Positions 17,650 through 26,814 of a stretch of 64,000 bases of DNA are shown here, piece after piece. The number at the start of each line of letters is the position of its first letter. Position 1 is the first letter of the stretch. The notes under the pieces are model-generated. The model did not search any database. It had not been told where the DNA came from and was given only the letters and a program-made list of their open reading frames with translations. The translations under genes and the position numbers were made by a program. The stretch is from WTFY01 sp965205275 (GTDB lineage Bacteria > Pseudomonadota > Gammaproteobacteria > UBA4575), in the NCBI GenBank assembly GCA_965205275.1, contig OZ242168.1, forward strand, positions 124,001 through 188,000, in the 5' to 3' direction.

Positions 17650-19134
17650 ATGCATTCCATTCCTGAAAATATTTATCTCGCCAGGCAGGTTCGTGAGATG
17701 GATCGTATCGCTATCGGGAAGTTCAGGATACCCGGTTATACGTTGATGCAAAGGGCCGGTGAGGCGGCTTTAGGCCTGATTCAGGAAAACTGGCCAGATG
17801 CCAGGCACCTTGTTGTGCTGGCAGGTGCAGGGAACAATGGCGGGGACGGATATGTCATTGCCCGTCTGGCCCGGTCTGTCGGGATGCAAGTGAATGTGAT
17901 TCAGCCAGGCGACCGCTCCAGGCTCGCGGGGGACGCCAGACGTGCCTGTGATGAGTATCTGGACAGCGGCGGTCAATGTACCGCCTTTGCCGGGCAGGCT
18001 CTGCCAGACTGTGATCTTGTAGTCGATGCCTTATTAGGTTCCGGCCTGACCCGCCCGGTCGAAGGGGAGTTTGCAGCAGCCATACAGGGCGTGAATGCAC
18101 ATCCGGCTCCGGTCTTGAGTGTGGATATTCCTTCAGGACTGGATGCAGACCGAGGCGTGCCTCTGGGAGACTCTGTAGTTGCGCAGGCAACGATTACATT
18201 TGTGGGGATGAAGCTGGGGTTGGTTACCGGGGCAGGCAGGTATCACTCAGGCAGGGTTTTTTTTAACGATTTACAGATTCCGGATGAGGTGTCCCGATCA
18301 ATGCCAGCCATTGGTCACACCATTGATCTGGGGGACCTGCATGCGCAGCTGGGAGCGCGCAGGCCGGATGCACATAAAGGCGATTATGGACATGTATTGC
18401 TGATCGGGGGCAATGCAGGTATGGCAGGTTCAGTGATGCTGGCTGCAGAAGCGGCAGCAAGGGTCGGCAGCGGACTTGTATCCGTGGCGACTGCACCGCA
18501 GCATGCGGCCATGATGGTCACTGCCTGTCGGGAGGTAATGGTACATGGTGTGGAAGATGCCCGGGAGCTTGACCGGTTGATACCGCGTGCCACCGTGGTT
18601 GCGATCGGCCCTGGGCTTGGGGAAAACCAGTGGGCAAAGGGTCTGCTTGCACGGGTTCTGGAGCTTGACCTTCCGATGGTACTGGATGCCGACGCATTGA
18701 ATTTGCTTGCCCGGGAGCCCATGAAAAAACAGTCCTGGGTACTCACGCCGCATCCCGGGGAGGCGGCACGTTTGCTGAAGGTGACTGTACAGGAAATACA
18801 GCAGCAACGCCTCGAACAGGTACAGGCTCTGCAACGACAGTATGGCGGAGTATGTGTTCTGAAAGGTGCCGGCACGCTGGTGGCTTCACAGGAACAGGTT
18901 TCTGTCTGCACTGCGGGGAATCCCGGCATGGCTTCGGGCGGCATGGGCGATGTGTTGACGGGAGTCATTGCCGGACTTCTTGCGCAGGGTCCTGGCTTGT
19001 ATGATGCGGCGCGCCTGGGTGTTCAGTTGCATGCCCGCAGCGCAGATGCTGCAGCACAGAATGGCCTGCGCGGCCTGCTGGCAAGCGACCTGTTTGTACC
19101 GCTGCGCACCCTTGTCAATGCTATGGATAACTGA
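17650..19134 (+). CDS. nnr: Bifunctional NAD(P)H-hydrate epimerase / ADP-dependent dehydratase
   Basis: This metabolite-repair enzyme restores damaged NAD(P)H hydrates. The N-terminal YjeF domain has MDRIAIG...GYTLMQRAGEAAL and AGAGNNGGDGYVIARL; the C-terminal kinase-like domain has DAHKGDYGHVLLIGG, AIGPGLGENQ, LTPHPGEAARLL and GNPGMASGGMGDVLTGVIAG. The 494 residues match E. coli Nnr (515). It precedes tsaE by five bases, the usual pairing. Confidence 0.97.
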   Translation: MHSIPENIYLARQVREMDRIAIGKFRIPGYTLMQRAGEAALGLIQENWPDARHLVVLAGAGNNGGDGYVIARLARSVGMQVNVIQPGDRSRLAGDARRACDEYLDSGGQCTAFAGQALPDCDLVVDALLGSGLTRPVEGEFAAAIQGVNAHPAPVLSVDIPSGLDADRGVPLGDSVVAQATITFVGMKLGLVTGAGRYHSGRVFFNDLQIPDEVSRSMPAIGHTIDLGDLHAQLGARRPDAHKGDYGHVLLIGGNAGMAGSVMLAAEAAARVGSGLVSVATAPQHAAMMVTACREVMVHGVEDARELDRLIPRATVVAIGPGLGENQWAKGLLARVLELDLPMVLDADALNLLAREPMKKQSWVLTPHPGEAARLLKVTVQEIQQQRLEQVQALQRQYGGVCVLKGAGTLVASQEQVSVCTAGNPGMASGGMGDVLTGVIAGLLAQGPGLYDAARLGVQLHARSADAAAQNGLRGLLASDLFVPLRTLVNAMDN

Positions 19135-19139
19135 ATTGT

Positions 19140-19583
19140 ATGTACCTGGAAGGTGATGCATCGACTCTGGAACTCGGTGCGAGAGCAGCCCGTCCCTGCA
19201 CCCCGCCTCTGGTTATTTATCTAAGTGGAGACCTGGGCAGTGGCAAGACCACGTTTGCACGTGGTTTCATTCGGGCCCTTGGATATCCTGGCAAGGTCAA
19301 AAGTCCAACTTTTTCCCTCGAGGAGACCTATATTCTGGAGCATGTGAGGCTTTTTCATTTTGATTTGTACCGCATACGGGATCCGCGTGAACTCGAGTAT
19401 ATTGGGATTCGGGACGTTGTTGCCGGCGCGGATACGATCTGTCTGATTGAATGGCCGGAGCGTGGGGGGGATGCGGTACCTGGAGCCGATATTGAATTTG
19501 TCTTTGAACATCATGGGAGTGGGCGCAGTGTCGAGTACCGTGCCGGGTCATCACATGGCCGTTCAATTATTGACCTGATGTGA
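19140..19583 (+). CDS. tsaE: tRNA t6A biosynthesis ATPase TsaE
   Basis: TsaE works with TsaB and TsaD in making N6-threonylcarbamoyladenosine on tRNA. The 147 residues carry the P-loop GDLGSGKTTFARG, VKSPTFSLEETY, HFDLYRIRDPREL and IEWPERG. It sits between nnr and amiC as in many gammaproteobacteria. Confidence 0.96.
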   Translation: MYLEGDASTLELGARAARPCTPPLVIYLSGDLGSGKTTFARGFIRALGYPGKVKSPTFSLEETYILEHVRLFHFDLYRIRDPRELEYIGIRDVVAGADTICLIEWPERGGDAVPGADIEFVFEHHGSGRSVEYRAGSSHGRSIIDLM

Positions 19584-19701
19584 GACTGGACTCTAACTAT
19601 AGCGTATAGGCCAATAATTCCATTACATAAATTTCTTGTAGTTCTGTAAAAATTTTGCCACACTTCCTGTACGGTTTCATAACCAGGGTTGTTATTTCTC
19701 A

Positions 19702-21081
19702 GTGCGACAGCGAACTGGCATGATTTTGCAGGTATTTTCGTTTGGCGGAAATGTGCGTCAGGGGGGCATCTGCGCTTTGTTGGTTCTGTTGATCCTGCTT
19801 GTTCTTCCCTGTGTCTCAATTGCCGGGACAACCAAAGTCAAGGGGGTTCGTATTGCAGACCGCGGGGACAGCACGCGTGTAGTGCTGGACCTGTCTTCCC
19901 CTGTAAAACACAAGGTATTCGTACTGAATGATCCATACCGGGTGGTACTGGATATTGAGCAGTGTGATGCCAACGGCAAGCTCAGCGCAGTTCAGGCTAC
20001 GGGCACTCTTTTGAAAAGCATGCGTTACGCACAAAAGTCGCCGGGAAAACTGCGCGTGGTGTTTGATCTTCGTGCAGAGGTGGCTCCAAAAAGCTGGTTG
20101 TTGCAACCGGTTGCAGGAAAAGGGTATCGACTTGTACTCGACCTGGTCTCAGCGTCTGTGAAAAACAGTACAAAACCTGTACTGGCTATGCCGGATACCC
20201 CTCTCATGCAGCGTGATGTCATTATTGCCATTGATGCAGGGCACGGTGGCAAGGATCCAGGTGCGATTGGGCGGGGCAGGACCCGTGAAAAGATCATCGT
20301 GTTAGCAATTGCCAAGCGGCTCAAGAAGCTTATGAACAAGGAAAAAGGCATGCGGGGCATACTGATCCGTAGTCGTGACACGTATGTGCCTTTGCGGGCC
20401 CGGATCGGGAAAGCGAGCAGAATGAATGCCGATATATTTATTTCCATACATGCCGATGCAGCCGTGAACCGCAATGCGCGGGGTTCGTCAGTGTATGTAT
20501 TGTCCCAGCATGGTGCCACGAGTGAGGCTGCCCGGATCTTGGCACGACGCGAAAATGCAGTCGATAAAATTGGTGGAGTGAGCCTGGAGGACAAGGATGC
20601 AGTACTCAAGTCCGTGCTGGTTGATTTATCCCAGACGGCAACCATTGACGCCAGTATTGATCTGGCTGAAGATATTCTCAGTGAACTCGGTTTGATTGGC
20701 AATGTACTGCGTGACCGCGTGGAGCAAGCCGGTTTTGCAGTATTGAAATCCCCTGATATCCCCTCTGTGCTGGTTGAAACCGCCTTTATCTCCAATCCGC
20801 AAGAGGAACAGCGTTTAAGGAGCAGTGCGCATCAGCAGAAACTGGCGCTGGCGATTCTGAAAGGGGTGCGGCGGTATCTGAAAGATCATGCGCCAAGCAA
20901 CATGCTTCTGGCCGATGCAGGTACCGGCAGCAGGCACGTGATACGGCGGGGCGAAACCTTGTCCGCGATTGCAGGTTATTATCAGGTCAGTATCGGTGAA
21001 ATACGGAAAGCCAATGCCCTCAAGTCGGATGCAATTCGCGCAGGGCAGGTGCTGATGATTCCGGCATCCACCGGAACCTAG
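19702..21081 (+). CDS. amiC: N-acetylmuramoyl-L-alanine amidase, AmiC/AmiB type with LysM
   Basis: The enzyme cuts septal peptidoglycan. A hydrophobic export segment at about residues 15-35 is followed by an AMIN domain (about 40-150), the zinc amidase_3 domain beginning IDAGHGGKDPGAIG near 175 and including SIHADAA and VLVETAFISN, and a C-terminal LysM motif (HVIRRGETLSAIAGYY...). The 459 residues include all modules expected of amidases encoded upstream of mutL. A GTG start at 19702 is used. The 118-base gap after tsaE suggests its own promoter. Confidence 0.94.
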   Translation: MRQRTGMILQVFSFGGNVRQGGICALLVLLILLVLPCVSIAGTTKVKGVRIADRGDSTRVVLDLSSPVKHKVFVLNDPYRVVLDIEQCDANGKLSAVQATGTLLKSMRYAQKSPGKLRVVFDLRAEVAPKSWLLQPVAGKGYRLVLDLVSASVKNSTKPVLAMPDTPLMQRDVIIAIDAGHGGKDPGAIGRGRTREKIIVLAIAKRLKKLMNKEKGMRGILIRSRDTYVPLRARIGKASRMNADIFISIHADAAVNRNARGSSVYVLSQHGATSEAARILARRENAVDKIGGVSLEDKDAVLKSVLVDLSQTATIDASIDLAEDILSELGLIGNVLRDRVEQAGFAVLKSPDIPSVLVETAFISNPQEEQRLRSSAHQQKLALAILKGVRRYLKDHAPSNMLLADAGTGSRHVIRRGETLSAIAGYYQVSIGEIRKANALKSDAIRAGQVLMIPASTGT

Positions 21082-21306
21082 TCCAGAAATTACTCAAGAG
21101 TGTCAGCAGTCAATTTTTGAAATGAGAGGCTGCAGAATAGTCAGCCCGCAGTATTTCTGCGTCAGGGTTCGCTTCCAGTGCATGAGTGGATACCTGTCAG
21201 GAATCAAGCAGCTACGAGCATTGGCGAGGCGTTTCAACAACTCCAGAATGTAGTGCTTCAAATGAGTCCGGCCAGAACATCCTGTTCAAACATGTTCTTT
21301 AGAAAA

Positions 21307-22335
21307 TCAGCCCAGAAACCTTGAGTTCTGGCCTTGTTGCCACCAGGAAAAAAACAACTTTTCCATACTTGCCTGTACGGTAGCCGCGACGCGCTCACTG
21401 ACAGTTTTAGGTATTGTGTACGTGATCTCGTAAATGTCGGCATCATTACTCGCCTGTAACAAATAATCGTCACTGGTAATCAATGTATCCACCAGATTGA
21501 GGGCAAGTGCACGGCTGGCGAGCCAGTGTTCGCCGGTTGCAACCCTGTCAATATCGAGCCCAGGGCGATGGTCTTTTACAAACTCCTTGAACAGGGCATG
21601 GGTATCTTCTAGTTGCTCATTAAAATGTTCACGGTCTTCGCGCGTGTTTTTGCCAAACATGGTAACCGTGCGTTTCAGTTCGCCAGCTTTCATGAGTTCA
21701 AAGTCAATACCGTGTTTATCGAGCATGCGGTTAAAGTTTGGTAATTGTGCCAGCACACCAATTGAGCCAACGATAGCAAATGGAGCGGCAATGATTTTGT
21801 CGGCAACGCAGGCCATCATATAGCCACCGCTTGCAGCTACCTTGTCGACTGCAACAGTGAGGGGAATGCCTTTTTGTTTGATGCGTAATAACTGCGATGC
21901 AGCAAAACCATGCTCATGCACCAGCCCACCTGTACTTTCCAGGCAGACAACTACCTCATCCTTGCTGGATGCCACAGACAGTATCGCTGTAATTTCCTTG
22001 CGCAAATGGCGCACTGCCGTAGCCTTGATGTTGCCCAGAAAATTCAATACAAAGACACGTTTCCTGGTTTCGCCAGACGTTTTTTTCTTTTCCTTTCGGG
22101 CTTCTTTTTTGGTCTGCCTCCTGATTTTCTTAACTTCTTTTTTGGGTAACAGGGAGAAAAAGAGGGTGTCCGTCATGGATTTGTATTTCTTGTTCAAATG
22201 TGTGATCTCAAAATGATCTTCTCCGCGTGCTCTCCTCGAGAAGGAAAGCAGCAGGCTGATGAGTATCCAGATGAATACCAGCAGAGTCAGCACCTTGGTT
22301 AAAAATAATCCGTATTCTGAAATGAATTCAAGCAT
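21307..22335 (-). CDS. sohB: Inner-membrane serine protease SohB
   Basis: SohB is an S49 (signal peptide peptidase A-like) protease. The 342 residues start with a membrane anchor (about 9-29), have a highly charged stretch RRQTKKEARKEKKKT near 95-110, and the S49 domain with KVAASGGYMMACVADKIIAAP (nucleophile Ser in SGGY) and VGSIGVLAQLPNF. Length matches E. coli SohB (349). It is convergent with amiC and reads in the same direction as the RibD-like gene. Confidence 0.93.
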   Translation of the reverse strand: MLEFISEYGLFLTKVLTLLVFIWILISLLLSFSRRARGEDHFEITHLNKKYKSMTDTLFFSLLPKKEVKKIRRQTKKEARKEKKKTSGETRKRVFVLNFLGNIKATAVRHLRKEITAILSVASSKDEVVVCLESTGGLVHEHGFAASQLLRIKQKGIPLTVAVDKVAASGGYMMACVADKIIAAPFAIVGSIGVLAQLPNFNRMLDKHGIDFELMKAGELKRTVTMFGKNTREDREHFNEQLEDTHALFKEFVKDHRPGLDIDRVATGEHWLASRALALNLVDTLITSDDYLLQASNDADIYEITYTIPKTVSERVAATVQASMEKLFFSWWQQGQNSRFLG

Positions 22336-22355
22336 GTTGGAGGCCTCTTGTTTTT

Positions 22356-23195
22356 TTATTTGTCATAAATGCATTCGTAACTGATAAAGAACTGTCCGCA
22401 GCCATTATCCGAGGCTTCATGAAGAAACAGCGAACTCAATCGAAGGCTGCACCGGGTCAGTCTCTCACCATCCAGCAGGGTCTTGAAAACCGTTCCGCCC
22501 AGCAACTGATGCGAGATGCTTACATACAGTTTGTCCAGTTGCTGATCCTGAAGCATGGTGTACAGCATCTTTGGGCCCGCTATGAGGTAAATATTCCTGT
22601 ACCCACGTTGTGCAAGGGCTGCAATCAGGGGTCCGCCTTCAACCGAATCTGATTGTCCGGCAAGCAGTACTTCCAGTCCCTGCTGCTGCCATCGATCGCG
22701 CAGGCCGGGATCAGTGCCTTGTCCGGTTGCAATATAGATTTTTTGTCCGTTTTCCTTCAGGGAAGGATGCAATGGAAAATCCAGACTCGAACTTGCAATC
22801 ACAACATCCGGATATGGCGGGAGTCCCTGTTGCCGGCGCCACTGATATAAATCCTCAAAGTCAGGGCCGCTTGGCAGCTGCAGGATATTTCCAAGTCTGC
22901 CTGCTGCCAGATTCCGCAGATATTCACCGTGCGTGATCAGACAATCGGCCTGGGCATGGAGTTCCAGAAATAGCCGGAAATCTTCCCGGCTGGTCAGGGA
23001 TTCCGGAACGTGCACCTCTGGCGTTGCCTGAGTGGCAATGGCAATCCGGCCATCCAGGCTAGTGACAAAATTGGCAGCTACGGCCGGTTTTTTCCGGGCT
23101 GCCAGATCCCAGTTGTGTTGTTCAAGATAGACATTTTCCAACTCATACTCTGCAGAGGGTTGGGGAAAAAGCCGCAGCAGCCGTTTTGTACTCAT
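22356..23195 (-). CDS. RibD C-terminal/dihydrofolate reductase-like pyrimidine reductase
   Basis: The 279 residues contain AANFVTSLDGRIA, the entry to the RibD_C reductase fold, QADCLITHGEYLRNLAAGRL, and C-terminal GPKMLYTMLQDQQLDKLYVSIS. This fold reduces 5-amino-6-ribosylamino-uracil phosphate in riboflavin synthesis in RibD, but stand-alone versions often have unknown substrates. No deaminase domain is attached. It lies 20 bases upstream of sohB on the same strand. Confidence 0.83.
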   Translation of the reverse strand: MSTKRLLRLFPQPSAEYELENVYLEQHNWDLAARKKPAVAANFVTSLDGRIAIATQATPEVHVPESLTSREDFRLFLELHAQADCLITHGEYLRNLAAGRLGNILQLPSGPDFEDLYQWRRQQGLPPYPDVVIASSSLDFPLHPSLKENGQKIYIATGQGTDPGLRDRWQQQGLEVLLAGQSDSVEGGPLIAALAQRGYRNIYLIAGPKMLYTMLQDQQLDKLYVSISHQLLGGTVFKTLLDGERLTRCSLRLSSLFLHEASDNGCGQFFISYECIYDK

Positions 23196-23258
23196 TTGCT
23201 GAAAATATAGGTATACGCCTGATTTTGTATTATCCTAGCATGTGAATATCCAGGACCC

Positions 23259-23624
23259 ATGCAGAAACCGAATATTTCCAGTGCAATCCCGAAGCAGCGT
23301 TACAGGCTTGGGGCCTACACAATTGTTGTGCTTGGAGAAATCGAATCCACAGACGAAACAGAGTATGAGTATTTGCTAGCGGCTGTTGAAGACGGACACA
23401 ATGAGCCTGAGGTGTACATTACCTGTGAAAAGGCACCGGCTGAAACAGCAAACGACCTGTACATTGTCAGAGCCTTTGCAGTACAACTTGGGCATCAGGA
23501 GTCCGGCAGGATCATTGACCGGTCGAGGAAATGGGGCAGTCAGGGCGCATTTGTTTCCTATGCCCTTTCAGGGTTTCAGCAAATGCTGCAGTTGCAGGAC
23601 GAAACACCTGTTCTCATAGTATGA
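23259..23624 (+). CDS. Unknown conserved-looking protein coupled to mutL
   Basis: I do not recognise this 121-residue protein. It is acidic, with no membrane segment or signal peptide, and starts at an ATG after CCAGGA. Its TGA overlaps an ATG (ATGA at 23621-23624) in the mutL frame, so translation of the two is probably coupled. It is divergent from the RibD-like gene. A role linked to mutL can only be guessed from position. Confidence 0.75.
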   Translation: MQKPNISSAIPKQRYRLGAYTIVVLGEIESTDETEYEYLLAAVEDGHNEPEVYITCEKAPAETANDLYIVRAFAVQLGHQESGRIIDRSRKWGSQGAFVSYALSGFQQMLQLQDETPVLIV

Positions 23625-23635
23625 GTGTGATATCC

Positions 23636-25459
23636 ATGAGACCTATCCAACATCTGCCTTCCCAACTTGTTAACCAGATTGCGGCAGGGGAGGTCATCGA
23701 ACGCCCTGCCTCGGTTTTAAAGGAACTGCTTGAGAATGCGTTGGATGCCGGAGCCACAAAAATTTCAGTTGAGCTTGAGCACGGAGGCACAGGAACCATA
23801 CGGGTTACCGACAATGGGAATGGAATTCCCAAGGAAGAGATCATGCTTGCCCTGCAACGCCATGCAACGAGCAAGATTTCCGTTCTGGAAGACCTTGAAC
23901 ATATCGCAACTCTTGGATTTCGTGGTGAAGCCCTGCCCAGTATTGCGTCAGTTTCCAGGTTCAGTCTTGCATCCAATCATCTGGGTCATAGGAACGAGGG
24001 CTGGGAGCTCTCGGGAGAAGGGGGTGAATTTGCTGAAGAGGTTGTGCCGGCGCGTCAGGCGCACGGCACCACGGTGGAAGTAAAGAACCTGTTTTTTAAT
24101 GTACCGGCCCGCAAAAAGTTCTTGCGGGCCGAAAAAACCGAATTGCAACACTGCCAGTCCATGCTGCTCAAGCTTGCATTAAGCCGTTTCGATGTGGCGT
24201 TGTCGGTCAGACACAATGGTCGCAGCTGTCTTGAACTGGATGCTGTGGACAGCGAGCAGGGCGAGGCAGGACGCCTGGGGCAGGCATGCGGGCGTAAATT
24301 TGCAGAACAAAGCATCTACCTGGAAAATTCCGCTCAGGATATCCAGGTAAAGGGGTGGATCAGTCTGCCAACCTTTTCACGCAGCCAGACTGACCTGCAG
24401 TACCTCTATGTGAATGGACGCACGATACGCGACAAGGTGATTTCGCATGCCATCCGGCAGGCCTATCAGGATGTTCTGTACCATGGGCGCTTTCCGGCCT
24501 TTGTATTATTTCTGGAAGTGGACCCGGCTCAGGTGGATGTCAATGCCCATCCCATGAAACATGAAGTACGTTTCCGTCAAGCCAGGCACGTGCATGATTT
24601 TGTTCGGCATACGGTGGGCAAGGCCATAGCAGAAACGATGCCCGAAGCCGCGCAGCAGGATGCCGGGAAATATCGTGAAATCGTGGATGATTACGTGCGG
24701 GCCCCGCAGCCGGGTACGCCACATCGCACACCGCCTATGGGTCAATATACCGGTGTCCCGCACAATGCATTCCCGGTGCAGGCAGCGGCACAGCTTTATG
24801 CGGTATCGGCACAGGATCCGGTTTCGACAGTACAGGAAGGTGAAGACGCTGCAGAGGTCGCAAAACAGGCACCCCCCCTGGGATATGCCCTGGCACAGCT
24901 GCACGGAATCTATATCCTTGCACAAAATGACAAGGGCCTGATTATTGTGGACATGCATGCCGCTCATGAACGCATTGTGTATGAACAGTTAAAGGCGTCG
25001 TATAAACGGAAAAGCGTCCCTGTGCAGGCGTTGCTGGTACCCCTGACGATAGAGGTCAGCCAGCAGGAGGCAGCCCAGACGGAACAGCACGAGCGCCTGT
25101 TTCTGGAATTTGGTTTCAGGATTGAGCGGTTCGGTGATGAGAGTATTGTGGTGCGTGAGGTCCCGGCATTATTACAACAGGCGGAGGTAGACATCGAGGG
25201 TCTGGTTCGGGATGTACTGTCGGAGTTAGGCGTATATGAATCCTCGGGAAAACTCGAGCAGGCCGGTAATGAACTTTTATCTACCATGGCCTGTCATGGT
25301 TCTGTACGTGCAAACCGTAAATTAATGGTTACTGAAATGAATGCCCTGTTGCGTGAAATGGAAGCTACAGAACGAAGCGCGCAATGCAATCATGGGCGCC
25401 CTACGTGGGTGCAGTTAAGTGTTGATCAACTGGACAAATTATTCCAGCGTGGCCAGTAG
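23636..25459 (+). CDS. mutL: DNA mismatch repair protein MutL
   Basis: MutL is the GHKL ATPase that links MutS to downstream repair steps. The N-terminus reads MRPIQHLPSQLVNQIAAGEV, followed by ELLENALDAGATKI, DNGNGIP and the TLGFRGEALPSIASV motif. A proline-rich linker near residues 330-420 precedes the C-terminal dimerisation domain. I chose the ATG at 23636 because homologues start there; the ATG at 23621 overlapping the previous stop would add five residues. The 607 residues fit E. coli MutL (615). Confidence 0.97.
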   Translation: MRPIQHLPSQLVNQIAAGEVIERPASVLKELLENALDAGATKISVELEHGGTGTIRVTDNGNGIPKEEIMLALQRHATSKISVLEDLEHIATLGFRGEALPSIASVSRFSLASNHLGHRNEGWELSGEGGEFAEEVVPARQAHGTTVEVKNLFFNVPARKKFLRAEKTELQHCQSMLLKLALSRFDVALSVRHNGRSCLELDAVDSEQGEAGRLGQACGRKFAEQSIYLENSAQDIQVKGWISLPTFSRSQTDLQYLYVNGRTIRDKVISHAIRQAYQDVLYHGRFPAFVLFLEVDPAQVDVNAHPMKHEVRFRQARHVHDFVRHTVGKAIAETMPEAAQQDAGKYREIVDDYVRAPQPGTPHRTPPMGQYTGVPHNAFPVQAAAQLYAVSAQDPVSTVQEGEDAAEVAKQAPPLGYALAQLHGIYILAQNDKGLIIVDMHAAHERIVYEQLKASYKRKSVPVQALLVPLTIEVSQQEAAQTEQHERLFLEFGFRIERFGDESIVVREVPALLQQAEVDIEGLVRDVLSELGVYESSGKLEQAGNELLSTMACHGSVRANRKLMVTEMNALLREMEATERSAQCNHGRPTWVQLSVDQLDKLFQRGQ

Positions 25460-25511
25460 GAAATGGCGGATTACGTTGTGTGTTTCCGGACCTGATCTGG
25501 ACTTGTAGCCG

Positions 25512-26477
25512 TTGGATGCAATACCTGCAGTTTTTCTGATGGGTCCCACGGCCAGCGGCAAGACAGCTCTGGCACTAAAGATTGCAGCAGAATTCCCGTG
25601 TGAAGTCATCAGCGTGGATTCGGTCATGGTTTATCGGGACATGAACATTGGTTCTGCCAAACCCGATAGTGAAACTCTGCAGGCCTGTCCGCATCATCTG
25701 ATTGATATTCTCGATCCCGTCGAAATCTATTCAGCAGCAAACTTCAGGACCGATGCCTTGCGCTTGATCCGGGAGATTCACAATCGAAAGCGCATTCCCC
25801 TGCTGGTGGGCGGTACGATGCTTTACTTCAGCACCCTGCAGCGCGGCTTGTCAAACATGCCGGGCGCCAATGCCCGGATCCGGGAAAAAATCAATCATAT
25901 GGCCGCAAGGCAGGGATGGGAAACCATGCACACACGGCTTGCAGAAGTCGATCCAGAGGCCGCCTCGCACATTCATCCCAATGACCCGCAACGCATACAG
26001 CGTGCGTTGGAAGTCTATGAGGCAAGCGGGATTCCAATCAGTGTGTGGCATGCAAAATCCGGAGTACCCGGGCCGACATTTCGTGCGTTGAAAATAGCAC
26101 TGGTCCCTGAGGACCGCAGTGTATTGCACCAGCGTATCCGGCAGCGTTTTGACGCCATGCTGGCGGATGGTTTTCTGAGCGAGGCAGAAAGGTTGTGGCG
26201 CAGGAAGGAATTGCATTCCGGTCTGCCTGCCATGCGGTCTGTAGGATATCGGCAGGCCTGGAAGTATCTCGCTGGTGAATGCAGCTATGAGGCCATGCGT
26301 GAGCAAGCGGTGATCGCGACGCGTCAACTTGCAAAAAGGCAACTTACCTGGTTACGGCGTGAAGCAGATCTTACCCGTGTTTGTGCCGGGCAATATGATA
26401 TTGGTGATATTTGTCATACAATTCATTCCCATATTGGGACACCAAACTGGTACACTACGGGCATCCCGAATTGGTGA
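25512..26477 (+). CDS. miaA: tRNA dimethylallyltransferase
   Basis: MiaA adds the isopentenyl group to A37. The P-loop MGPTASGKTALALK is at residues 10-23, followed by ISVDSVMVYRDMNIGSAKP and PHHLIDILDP, and a C-terminal region with QLAKRQLTWLRRE. A TTG at 25512 is the only reasonable start. The protein is 321 residues. It lies in the canonical mutL-miaA-hfq-hflX order. Confidence 0.96.
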   Translation: MDAIPAVFLMGPTASGKTALALKIAAEFPCEVISVDSVMVYRDMNIGSAKPDSETLQACPHHLIDILDPVEIYSAANFRTDALRLIREIHNRKRIPLLVGGTMLYFSTLQRGLSNMPGANARIREKINHMAARQGWETMHTRLAEVDPEAASHIHPNDPQRIQRALEVYEASGIPISVWHAKSGVPGPTFRALKIALVPEDRSVLHQRIRQRFDAMLADGFLSEAERLWRRKELHSGLPAMRSVGYRQAWKYLAGECSYEAMREQAVIATRQLAKRQLTWLRREADLTRVCAGQYDIGDICHTIHSHIGTPNWYTTGIPNW

Positions 26478-26533
26478 GGGTGGCAGCTCGTTAGTAGCGA
26501 ACAATAAACATAATAAAAACTAGGGGTACTACA

Positions 26534-26776
26534 ATGATGTCAAAAAGCCAAACTCTGCAGGAGCCCTTTCTGAATGTATTGCGGAAGGAGAAAGTACCTG
26601 TTTCAGTCTATCTTGTAAATGGAATTAAACTACAGGGCCAGGTTGACTCGTTTGATCAATTTGTGGTTTTGTTGAAAAACAGTGTGAACCAGATGGTCTA
26701 TAAACATGCGATTTCAACCATCGTTCCGGCACGCATGGTGAAGATTCCCTATAGCAGTGAGCAGCGAGAGGAGTAG
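26534..26776 (+). CDS. hfq: RNA chaperone Hfq
   Basis: Hfq forms a hexamer that pairs small RNAs with messages. The 80 residues contain the Sm motifs VSVYLVNGIKLQGQVDSFDQF and VYKHAISTIVPAR and a short C-terminal tail, much shorter than E. coli Hfq (102). It starts at an ATG 56 bases after miaA. Confidence 0.98.
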   Translation: MMSKSQTLQEPFLNVLRKEKVPVSVYLVNGIKLQGQVDSFDQFVVLLKNSVNQMVYKHAISTIVPARMVKIPYSSEQREE

Positions 26777-26814
26777 GTAGCATTGAATGTACGGTATCCG
26801 ACCGGAGCAGTTGT

